Shown here: positions 23,590 to 32,100 of the stretch, one piece after another | How the letters are laid out: each line of letters starts with the position of its first letter | Numbering within the stretch: the first letter of the stretch is position 1 | Assembly: GCA_020002185.1 (NCBI GenBank) | Contig: CM034532.1 | Coordinates: 45,155,506 to 45,219,505, forward strand | Direction of reading: 5' to 3' | DNA: 64,000 bases | DNA from: Paraescarpia echinospica | Taxonomy: Eukaryota; Annelida; Polychaeta; Sabellida; Siboglinidae | Notes under the pieces: generated by a model | Database searches by the model: none | What the model was told of the DNA's origin: nothing | Seen by the model: the letters and a program-made list of their open reading frames with translations, nothing else | Program-made: the position numbers and the translations under genes

Positions 23590-23957
23590 TTCTGATCAAA
23601 TTATGTTGTTACATCAAAGCAAAGGGACAGAAAGCCACCGATCAGCAACATGACCGTTTTGAAAGGGAGATCTGTCCAGAAGATCTCACAAGGGCAACTC
23701 AGGCCATTGTGAGGTACATCCAGAGGTCGTCATATGCAGATGACGTCGACGACATTGAGAAGTTGAGCAAGGTCAAGACGTCGAGCTCCTTAAAGAAACT
23801 GAACCCAGTCTTGGTCGATGGCGTTCTACGCGTTGGGGGAAGGATTTCAGCGGCACCGCTCTCCTTTGATTCGAAGTACCCGATGATCATCCCCAAGAGT
23901 CATCACGTGGCGACCTTACTGATAACACACTTTCACCAAGCGTCAGCCCAAGTAGAT
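23590..23957 (+). pseudogene. BEL/Pao integrase N-terminus, truncated
   Basis: The frame reads into the integrase zinc-binding region: LVDGVLRVGGRI, YPMIIPKSHHVATLLI, then HFHQ. In intact elements the second His and two Cys and the DDE core follow; here the similarity ends at about 23,957 and unrelated GC-rich sequence begins. This is the junction with the Polinton-like element. Confidence 0.75.
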
Positions 23958-24371
23958 AGTGCGCGCTGTACGATCTCAAAAGCCTACTTATAAAAAAGAA
24001 TTTAATGACCCCTAATGAGTTTTGCACATCGCTGAGTCAGCAAAAAATGCGAGACTAATCCTATGCATAAAAAAAGATCAAAGGCTTCGTGGTTGACACT
24101 AATGAGTTTGGGAAACCTACTTATAAAAAACGTGATTGATGAGCGATGTAATTTGATACTAATTGAATGATTGACAGTACACTAGAGAGATGCCACCTAG
24201 CGGTGAGTGCGGAGAGTATTTTAGTCCTAGCGATCAACGCCGTACCTAGAGCGCGCTGACGTAAGCAATAATGCGTTTAATAATAAAGTATATAAGTTTA
24301 GTTTCGTACTTTATAACCATGCTAAAGTATATAAGTTTAGTTTCGTTTTTATAACCACGCTAAAGTGAAGT

Positions 24372-24650
24372 GGACCACCTATAACTGGGGTAAGCAATAC
24401 GTTGGGGTAGAGTTGTGCTGACGTAAGCAATACGCTAACCATTGTGTATTAAATAAACGGACCACCTATAACTGGGGTAAGCAATACGTTGGGGTAGAGT
24501 TGTGCTGACGTAAGCAATACGCTAACCATTGTGTATTAAATAAACGGACCACTTATAACTGGGGTAGTGCTGACGTAAGCAATACGCTGGGGTAGGAGTT
24601 GTGCTGACGTAAGCAATACGCTAACCATTGTGTATTAAAACCATTGTATA
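24372..24650 (+). repeat. 87-bp tandem repeats with TGACGTAAG sites
   Basis: Units begin GGACCACCTATAACTGGGG at 24,372, 24,459 and 24,546; the third is rearranged. GCTGACGTAAGCAATA occurs in every unit and also at about 24,249. TGACGTAA resembles CREB/ATF-type sites, so the array may be an enhancer or end-proximal regulatory region of the element; this is inference. Confidence 0.8.
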
Positions 24651-24924
24651 AACGTTGAGATGTCCCCGTATGTGATGTTGACAGCAAGAGGAGCGACGAC
24701 GACTGCTGCAGCGATAAGGGCTGCTGCCCTACTGGTCTTTGACCCCTGGATGACAGCATAGCTGGCTAACGGCGTTGTTCTGGTGGACGGATTAAAACGA
24801 AAGCAATGCGTTTAAATACGTCTAGTCGTGGGATTATCAAATGCATAAATACACTAACATTCAGTAGGGTGTTTATGCATTGAAAATTGACGCGTGAAAA
24901 CGTGAGTAGTGACTGGAATATTTA

Positions 24925-25326
24925 TTAATATGGCAGCGTTCGCTCGCGACCGACGGGTTGGTGCCTGTCGGTTGCCGGCGAGGAGGCCGACGGAAGACCG
25001 AAGCCTTCCCGCCGATAGAGTTCTGGAGGCGTAACTGTTCTCCATAGACCGTTAGGTTGCTTCATGAGAAATACGCGCGCTAAATCGGGAACGATTTCAT
25101 CGTCACTGTCGTAAGCTGCTGCTGCTGTTGTGTCATTGGAAGCCGGCGCACGGACGGTCGGCGTGACCTCACATGTTGGTGTCGACTTTGTCGTCGACGC
25201 GTCGGGGAGGACAATCGCCCTACGCGGGCTATATTCGCCCCTTGTAGGCAGTCGGATCGGTCTATGAAATAGACAAAGGATGAATAAAATGAGTGAGATA
25301 GTAAATACTGTCTTGGTAAAATACAT
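24925..25326 (-). CDS. Small membrane-anchored protein of the Polinton-like element
   Basis: The 133-residue frame starts with a hydrophobic segment (residues 5-20, VFTISLILFILCLFH), likely a signal anchor, followed by a polar, Pro/Thr-rich and then Arg-rich tail. The stop codon overlaps an AATAAA signal (24,921-24,926 on the plus strand as TTTATT), which suggests a compact genuine gene. I do not recognise a family. It is transcribed away from the early unit, with 1.4 kb of repeats between. It could be an accessory virion or membrane protein. Confidence 0.5.
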   Translation of the reverse strand: MYFTKTVFTISLILFILCLFHRPIRLPTRGEYSPRRAIVLPDASTTKSTPTCEVTPTVRAPASNDTTAAAAYDSDDEIVPDLARVFLMKQPNGLWRTVTPPELYRREGFGLPSASSPATDRHQPVGRERTLPY

Positions 25327-25690
25327 TGTTTAAATAAAATGCATGCATGTTTAAACGGTAAAATGCGTACTAGTATGCATTAAACAACAATAAAAACGTG
25401 CATTTAAATAAAATGCATGCATGTGTTTAACAATAAAAACGTGCATTTAAATAAAATGCATGTTTAACCGGTAAAACTAGTGAAAACGTGCATACTAGTA
25501 AAACATTTAAATAATAAAAAACATGCATTTAAATAAAATGCATGCATGCAAAACTAGTGAAAACATGCATTACAACAATAAAAACGTGCATACTAGTAAA
25601 ACATTTAAATAATAAAAACATGCATTTAAAAAATGCATGCATGTTATAGTAAGCACTGTTTAACAACGAGCATTTAAATAAAATGTCTTA
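25327..25690. repeat. AT-rich array of short palindromes
   Basis: Repeats built from ATGCATGCATG, CATTTAAATAAAATGCATG, ACTAGT and AATAATAAAAA recur six or more times. Nearly every unit is self-complementary. Such low-melting arrays are typical of origins or promoters in DNA viruses, but function here is inferred only from composition and position. Confidence 0.7.
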
Positions 25691-25829
25691 CCGTGTTTTC
25701 GTTGGGGCCATGTTGTGAGAGCGATGGGTGGAGACGACGTGTTTGCGTGGTTGTAAAAGCGTGTATGAAATGTGCGCGTCGTGAAAACACCGGCGGCGGC
25801 GCATGACACTACGACTGATTTTGATTGAC

Positions 25830-26640
25830 ATGTGAACGGAGAACAAAGGGATATTTACAAACGTTAAACGAAACGTTAAAAGTACGAAATTAAACGTTAT
25901 ATACGATCACTGGAGGGTCAGGAAACACGAGATGATTGTATATTAGAGAAATTTGCGGTAAAAGTCACATTTGACGATGAATGCACTGACGTGAACGTTA
26001 GCTTTTTTTCCTAAAACAAATTCCTCGGAGAGTAAACGGAATGCGTTAAGCGCACATGTGTGACATCTGTTGCGCGTGTCTTAACGAGTTGGAATGTGAA
26101 CGGAGAACAATGGATTTTTACAAACGATAAATGAAACGTTAAAAGCGCGAAATAAAACGTTGTATAAGATCGCTGGGGGATCAGGACACACGAGATGTAT
26201 AGATATTAGGGAAATTTGCGGTAAAAGTCACATTTGACGATGTATGCACTGACGTGAACGCTAACTTTTTTCCGAAAACAAAATGCCTGGGTTGGATGAA
26301 GTATGCGCAACGATAATTGAAAAAAGATAAGGATATGAGTGAAGTGCGCATGCGCGTTATAGTGTAGACAATGACATTTCAAAAACAATAAACGAAACGT
26401 TAAAAGCACGAAACTAAACGTTGTATAGATTCTCTGTGGAGTCAGGACACGCGAGGTGCATCGATATTAGAGAAAATCGATGTAAGGAGAGATTTAACGG
26501 CGAATGTACCGAGGTGACCGGATGCTTTTTTTCGAAAACAAAATGTCTGAAATGTACGAGGCACTCACACTGATAATTGAATAAGATGACGTATTAGGGT
26601 GAAGTGCGCATGCGTGTTATTTGGAAAAGGTATATAACGG
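25830..26640 (+). repeat. Three ~265-bp tandem repeats upstream of early genes
   Basis: Copies start at about 25,830, 26,095 and 26,365 and share AAACGAAACGTTAAAA, GTCAGGA(A/C)AC, GGTAAAAGTCACATTTGACG and TGACGTGAACG. The last copy runs into the TATA box at 26,631, so the array is the upstream control region of the rightward genes. Divergence between copies is moderate. Confidence 0.8.
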
Positions 26641-26697
26641 CTGAGAAAATGTTATATTGTATGACGCCGAACTTCTAACCGTGTATTCTTTATACAG
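26631..26697 (+). promoter_or_regulatory. Early promoter TATA box and first 3' splice-site signal
   Basis: TATATAA at 26,631 precedes the RPA-like gene by 97 bp. Between them TTCTAAC (branch-point-like, about 26,673-26,679), a T-rich stretch and ATACAG (AG at 26,696-26,697) form a good 3' splice site. The donor is not clear; GTATGA at 26,659 is too close to the expected start of transcription to give more than a few bases of leader. Confidence 0.5.
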
Positions 26698-26727
26698 AGC
26701 AGCAAGCAGCAGACGTTCTTCCGCAAC

Positions 26728-27507
26728 ATGGCCGATGAAAGTCAACAACAACAAACAAAAAAGCCGAGGGCGCCGCGTAAGCAGTCGATGAAGGCGGCGA
26801 CCAGCAGCAGTCAACCTTCGACCAGCAGCAGTCAACCTTCGGCACTGATTGCAGCCTTGTCAACGGGGGTGTCACCGCCCGTTAAGCGTCCCGTTACGCT
26901 GATCGCGGCCCCGTTGACGGTCGGTCGAAAACGGAGCGCCGAAGAGGCACGCTTGGAACAGCCCGACGAGACGGCAGCGCAGCCCCCGGTCCTGTCGCGG
27001 AGCGGATCGATGGAACGCGATTCGACGACGTCGACACGCGCCACAGCGGTGAGTCTGAGACATCTGAACTGCGCCGTCAACGGCGTATATAGAATCCTGT
27101 CACCCGTTACGATTGAGGCCGTCTCGTACAAAGGCGAACCCGGCACCACCTATTTGGGATGTTCCCGTTGTCGGCGAAAATTACAGACAAACAAAGACAG
27201 GGTCCTGATATGTCGAACGCACGGGGAAGTGTTTGTACCGAAATATTTCTTCGCGTTGCGTGTGATGGTGAAGGACGGTGAGGAGGACGAAGATGAGCTT
27301 TGGCTTACGTTGTTCGATAGCCAAATGTCTAATCTCGTCGAGTTCACGGCCGAGTACCTGACGGAATTGAATGAGGAGGATCTCCGCGATACCGTGCTCG
27401 AGTTAACCGGTACTAAAGTGGAGATTAGTGTGCGGAAGACGACTTGGAACGGGGACCCCTCGTATACAGTCCGCACACTAAAAAGATATGACGACGACGA
27501 TGACTAA
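26728..27507 (+). CDS. RPA-like single-stranded DNA-binding protein
   Basis: The protein has 259 residues. The first ~105 are low-complexity, Ser/Pro/Ala-rich with basic patches. Residues ~115-255 resemble the C-terminal DNA-binding domain (DBD-C) of replication protein A large subunit: YLGCSRC (C145, C148), then CRTH (C162, H165) as a zinc ribbon, followed by an OB-fold-like pattern (FALRVMVKD, LWLTLFDSQM). Such a protein would coat single strands displaced by the polymerase. It ends in a run of five Asp and a TAA that overlaps a branch-point-like sequence. This is not a standard Polinton gene as far as I know, so host capture is possible. Confidence 0.65.
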   Translation: MADESQQQQTKKPRAPRKQSMKAATSSSQPSTSSSQPSALIAALSTGVSPPVKRPVTLIAAPLTVGRKRSAEEARLEQPDETAAQPPVLSRSGSMERDSTTSTRATAVSLRHLNCAVNGVYRILSPVTIEAVSYKGEPGTTYLGCSRCRRKLQTNKDRVLICRTHGEVFVPKYFFALRVMVKDGEEDEDELWLTLFDSQMSNLVEFTAEYLTELNEEDLRDTVLELTGTKVEISVRKTTWNGDPSYTVRTLKRYDDDDD

Positions 27508-27533
27508 TGTTGTTGTTGTTGTGTTGTTTGTAG

Positions 27534-27728
27534 GAAGAGGAGGAAAATTGGCCGCTACTGGTAGATTTATTGAAGCACGCCAACGAACGACAACGAATGA
27601 GAGATCGTCAGGGGCTGGAACTAAGCAAGCAGAGCTTTGAACTATTAGCCGAGTCGGCCGAACAATATATAAAAGCGTTTTGGTTGGCCTATGAAGCAAG
27701 CCTATTTCGTAGTAGTTTGATGTACTAA
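27534..27728 (+). CDS. Short frame/exon 2 of the early unit (64 aa)
   Basis: This frame opens directly after the acceptor-like TTTGTAG and runs 64 codons to a TAA. It starts acidic (EEEENWPLLVDLL) and looks helical throughout. The first ATG is only at codon 22, so the open part before it suggests splicing onto an upstream leader. The stop overlaps a perfect TACTAAC branch point for the next acceptor. No known domain. Confidence 0.45.
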   Translation, partial: EEEENWPLLVDLLKHANERQRMRDRQGLELSKQSFELLAESAEQYIKAFWLAYEASLFRSSLMY

Positions 27729-27751
27729 CAGTTGTGCTTTATGTGCTTTAG

Positions 27752-27895
27752 GAAGTGCGCTGCGTACTCCAAAAAATGCTTGCGAACAACGAAAGGATTC
27801 GCGCTCAGTACGACGAGGTTGCAACGTTCGTAAGAACGTTGTTGGAACGGGGTGTGCCGGCGGGATCAGTGGAGGAGAAGGAGGATGAGGACTAA
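27752..27895 (+). CDS. Short frame/exon 3 of the early unit (47 aa)
   Basis: The frame begins immediately after TGCTTTAG and gives 47 residues (EVRCVLQKMLANNERIR ... EEKEDED). It has helical, charged composition with an acidic end like that of the RPA-like protein. An internal ATG is at codon 9. The TAA lies in GACTAAT, a branch-point-like sequence for the next acceptor. Function unknown. Confidence 0.4.
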   Translation, partial: EVRCVLQKMLANNERIRAQYDEVATFVRTLLERGVPAGSVEEKEDED

Positions 27896-27917
27896 TCATA
27901 ATAATAATATGTTGTAG

Positions 27918-28001
27918 GACGCTCTGATGCAACACGCCAGACGTGAATGTATGAGCGACTTCATACATGCGTTGCTGACGGTGATATCACGTAAAGAGTA
28001 G
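27918..28001 (+). CDS. Short frame/exon 4 of the early unit (27 aa)
   Basis: The frame begins after TGTTGTAG and runs 27 codons (DALMQHARRECMSDF ...) to a TAG. Its small size makes it the weakest member of the series, but spacing and format match its neighbours. Function unknown. Confidence 0.3.
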   Translation, partial: DALMQHARRECMSDFIHALLTVISRKE

Positions 28002-28019
28002 AACTGCTTTGTGCTGTAG

Positions 28020-28667
28020 GGTAGTGGCGGAGGAATACGTGACGTTCACGTATTAGACGCAATAATTGAGGAGGCGCTGGGACCCCGAACGCGCCCCCCT
28101 CCACCGACGTATAACGACAGCCTGGCGACGATGGGACCGTACTGGAGCGTATCGGAGGAGCTGGGGACATGTCGGCAACTCGTCGTGCCGAGCCGGAGTC
28201 AGTTGATCGTACGTTACGAACGACTGGCGATGGATCTCATCGCCGAGACTATCGGCGAAATGGTCCTAGAGAAGGCACGAGACCATTGCGGACTATGCGA
28301 ATCAAATGAAGGCTGCCCCTACGTTCACATGACCGGCTATCGCGCGGGGCGGCCGAATCGCGTCTACATGCAACGTTACGTTAAGCCGGGGTGTATCGTG
28401 ACGCGGCACTTCAACGAGGTCATGGAAACATTCCTACGACGATCACTTATTCCGTGTTTTACGAGACTAGTCCATATACTAAGCGAGACTACGGTGACGA
28501 TTTCTTCCGGTGATCAGCAGCCGCAAACGGGCCGTGCAGGAGAATTGTATTTGGTCCAATTCGTATCCAACTGGTTGTTGGGTACGAATTGGCGAGATTA
28601 CATGAATCGCGTGCAACTGGAGTCGGCCGTGCACACGTACGTGCAACGTCGGAGCGGACTTGAATGA
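28020..28667 (+). CDS. Early protein with Cys-rich motif and PPxY (last frame of the unit)
   Basis: The frame is open from the acceptor CTGTAG at 28,017-28,019, giving 215 residues; from the first ATG (28,131) it gives 178. The part upstream of the ATG looks coding and contains PPPPTYNDSL, a PPxY motif of the kind that binds WW-domain ubiquitin ligases. A cluster HCGLCESNEGCPYVH may bind metal. An AATAAA lies 64 bp after the stop at 28,731-28,736. I do not recognise the family. Confidence 0.6.
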   Translation, partial: GSGGGIRDVHVLDAIIEEALGPRTRPPPPTYNDSLATMGPYWSVSEELGTCRQLVVPSRSQLIVRYERLAMDLIAETIGEMVLEKARDHCGLCESNEGCPYVHMTGYRAGRPNRVYMQRYVKPGCIVTRHFNEVMETFLRRSLIPCFTRLVHILSETTVTISSGDQQPQTGRAGELYLVQFVSNWLLGTNWRDYMNRVQLESAVHTYVQRRSGLE

Positions 28668-28730
28668 ACGAACACTAGTAGAATTTGCTTGCTATCGAAA
28701 CGAAGGCTTCACACTGTTGTAAAAGTACCG

Positions 28731-28736
28731 AATAAA
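28731..28736 (+). terminator. Poly(A) signal of early unit
   Basis: AATAAA 64 bp after the last early stop codon, followed by unrelated tandem repeats. Confidence 0.6.
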
Positions 28737-28754
28737 ACGTTGAAAATGTTCTTT

Positions 28755-29110
28755 CCGTTTCCGAGTTACCTAGTTAGAAAAATTACCGCTCAGTTAGAAA
28801 TCCCGCTACACACCACCGCTAGGGTTAGTTAGCACACAGTTAGAAAAAGTACACACCACCGCAAATCCGAGTTACCTAGTTAGAAATCCCGCTACACACC
28901 ACCGCTAGGGTTAGTTACCACACAGTTAGAAAAAAGTACACACCACCGCTAGGGTTAGTTAGAAAAACCACCACCACACATTCTTCCCGCTAGGGTGTAC
29001 TTACCACCACCAGTTACCACACAGTTAGAAAAAGCACACACCACCGCTAGGGTTAGTTAGAAAAACCACCACCACACATTCTCCCCGCTAGGGTGTACTT
29101 ACCACCACCA
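28755..29110. repeat. Tandem repeat of ~98-bp units before the polymerase promoter
   Basis: Motifs CCGCTAGGGTTAGTTAG, CACACAGTTAGAAA and GCTAGGGTGTACTTACC alternate several times, with near-exact copies 98 bp apart at 28,905-29,005 and 29,003-29,103. On the minus strand the same units read as consensus splice donors (GGTAAGTA) and branch/acceptor signals. The array separates the early unit from the polymerase gene. Confidence 0.75.
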
Positions 29111-29129
29111 CCACCGTCACCGTCGTCGT

Positions 29130-29137
29130 TATAAATA
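29130..29137 (+). promoter_or_regulatory. TATA box of DNA polymerase gene
   Basis: TATAAATA is 38 bp upstream of the polymerase ATG, implying a very short 5' leader. A similar TATA-to-ATG spacing (about 43 bp) is seen for the leftward membrane gene. Confidence 0.65.
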
Positions 29138-29167
29138 GCGACGCTCGAAAAATATTCATTAGAGAGA

Positions 29168-32100
29168 ATGCCACCACCACCACCATCGTCATGGCAATGT
29201 CCGAAATGTCGGCGCTATTTCGCGACGCAGTCGATGTTAGAACGACACGAAGCGCTAGAGTGCCCAAAAGTGCGAGATTGCCCAAAATGTGGCAAGCTAT
29301 ACACCACGCGTTACGCTATGCTACGACATCTGAGGCTGCAGTGTGGCCGTTCGTTGCCACCCGAATCAGTGGAGGCCGCCGCCGCTAGCGCGCCGCCGCC
29401 GTCGCCCGACGATCTACAGCGTGTCGTAGACGAGCACCGGCGTAGCATAGAGACGTCGGTGGCGCGCGGCGTCGTACAGTCGCGTTACAACTATCGTATG
29501 ACCGCCTGTACGAGTACGCGCGTACTCGAACCGCGTCTGAGGGAAATGTTTCGCGCGCAAAAGAACGCGTTTAAAATTAACGTTAGTTATGGTTTTGTAT
29601 TACGCCACAAGGTGTCGGGTCGGTACCGATATTTTCATTCTTCGTGTAACTGTTGCGGACGCCTCCTCGAAACACCCGCCCTAGTTACCGATAGCCGTTC
29701 ATTCGAACGATTCCTCGACGCCGTGCGCACTACCGACGTACTGCAGTACGCCATCGCGCAGCGTCCCGACTCGGGATGGATCGTCGAGCTCGTAACTAAC
29801 GCCACCTACTTCGTGAACGTCATCATCAATCATCCTATCGGCTGCGTTGGCGTGACGACGCTTCCCGCCTACGTGCGCCTCAACAGGTCCATCGTGTCGT
29901 TGACGAACGATGTTCGAGGCGCACCCTACGACGATCATCTGTGTCTCTTCCGATGCATCGCCCTTCACCTGCAAGGTCACCGACGAGGTCAAAGTATCCG
30001 TCATACGAACCGTTTAACGAAAGACGCTAAACGTCTGTACGCGCGGTATCGTCGCGACACGGCGACGACCTCGAACGGTGGCGGCGTGCGCCTGAACGAA
30101 CTGGATCGCGTGGAGACGGTTTTCGGCATCAACGTCGTCGTCTATCGTCGACTGACGAACGACGTCGCCGAACTAGTCCGTCGATCGCTCGAAGCGCACC
30201 CCACGACGCTGAACGTCAACCTGTACGAGTCGCACTTCTCGTACATAAGCGATCGGCGCGCGTACACGAAAACGTACAAGTGCGGGAAATGCGGCAGCGT
30301 CCTCTGGCGGAGCGCGCACGATTTACGGCGTCACGAAGCGACGTGCGAAGGCGGCGTTCGTCACGTGTTCCCCGGCGGCGTCTACCGACCGACGGCGTCC
30401 GTATTCGAGCGGCTCGACGACGAAGGCATCGACGTCGGCGACGACGACCTGCGCTACTACCCGTACCGCGCGACGTTCGATTTCGAGTGCTATTTCGCCG
30501 ATAACGATCTGCCGACGAATAGCGACAAATGCCGCTGGATCGCGCGACACGAACTGCTCAGCGTGAGCGTCGCGTCGAACGTGCCCGGTCACGAAGCGGC
30601 GCGCTGTTACGTCACGACCGGCGATTCGTCGGAACTCGCGCGTCGCCTCATCGACGACCTGGAAGCGGTGAGCGCGGCGGCGTGCGCGATTCTACGTCCC
30701 CGCTACGACGCGACCTTCGAGGCGCTCGACGCGCTCGACGCCGACTGGCGGCGACGATGCAACGACGACGCCGACGCGTCACCGTACGCCACACTCGCCG
30801 ACCGGCTGTGGACGTACCTTCGACAAATGCCCGTATTGGGATTTAATTCGGGTAAGTACGACTTGAACGTCGTCAAAAAGTACTTGACCCCCCTGCTCAT
30901 AACCGACGACGCGCAGCACACGTCGTCGGCGTTTACCATTAAACGTCAGAACAATTACATGTGCCTGTCGACGACGACGTTGAAGTTCCTGGACATAACG
31001 AATTACCTCGCGCCCGGCGTTAGCTACGATCGCTTTCTGAAAGCGTACGGTTGCTCGGCAACGAAGGGCTACTTCCCGTACGAGCACATCGACGCGTTGT
31101 CGCGTCTGGACGAAACCGCCCTGCCGTCGCGCGAAGCTTTCTACAGCCAGCTGAAACGCGAGGGAATCTCCGCGGAGGCGTACGAGATTTGCGCGACGGC
31201 GTGGCGCGACGAGGGCATGACGTCGATGCGCGATTTTCTTGTGTGGTATAACAATCGTGACGTGGCGCCGTTTCTCGAGGCCGTCGATCGCCAGTTCGCC
31301 TTCTATCGGCGCCGACGTATCGACATGTTCAAGGACGCCATCAGCGTACCGGGGTTGACGTTGTTGTACCTGTTCAACGACCTGCCGAAGTCGATCCATT
31401 TCTCGCTCTTCAACGAGCCGAACAAAGATCTGCACCGTCTGCTGCAGGCGCAGATCGTCGGCGGCCCGTCGATCATCTTCGCGCGCCACCACGAGGCCGA
31501 CGTGACGTCGATTCGTGGCGGCGCGCCGTGCCGATCGATAGTAGGCTTCGACGCGAACGGCCTCTATCTATGGGCGATAATGCAGGAGATGCCGACGGGC
31601 TGGTACACGCGCCGACGCGCTGAGAACGCCTTTCGAGCGGAACGCGTGCACCGCTACGGTCGTATGGCCGTGGAGTGGTTGACGCGCGTGGAGGCGGAAA
31701 CCGGCGCGCGTATACGTCACCAGTTGAACGGACGCGAGAAGCGCATCGGAAAGTACCGAGTCGACGGCTGGTGCGCCGCCACGCGAACGGCGTACCAATT
31801 TCACGGCTGCTATTTTCACGGTTGCCCGACGTGTCAGGCGCACGTGACGACGAACGCCGTCAACGGTCAACCGATGACGACGCTGTACGCCGCGACGATC
31901 GCCGTGACCGCCTACCTGCGCCGTTTCGTCGACGAAGTCGTCGAAATGTGGGAGTGCCAGTGGCACGCCGTGCGACCGCCGGCGGTGCCGACGCCGCCCG
32001 ACGCGTCACGATGGCAACCGACCGCCGCCATTACGCTCTCGACGATACTGGAGGCGGTGCGCGACGGCTCTCTGTTCGGCCTCGTGCAGTGCGATATCGC

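Larger units (their letters stand above)
19101..23957 (+). mobile_element. BEL/Pao LTR retrotransposon, 3'-truncated
   Basis: The gene order gag, protease, reverse transcriptase, RNase H, integrase N-terminus with BEL/Pao-specific features (DUF1759-type gag, A17-type protease and the FYVDDLL catalytic box) identifies the superfamily. Several frameshifts break the polyprotein. Similarity stops near 23,957 in the integrase zinc-binding region, and the integrase core and 3' LTR are absent. The following sequence belongs to the Polinton-like element. Confidence 0.9.

Noticed and set aside
25327..25690. CRISPR-like array of short repeats
   Set aside because: Units are variable in length, AT-rich and palindromic, spacers are not unique, and the DNA is eukaryotic.
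28895..29070. GGGTTAG motifs suggesting telomeric repeats
   Set aside because: They occur only inside larger ~98-bp units with other sequence between, not as TTAGGG arrays.
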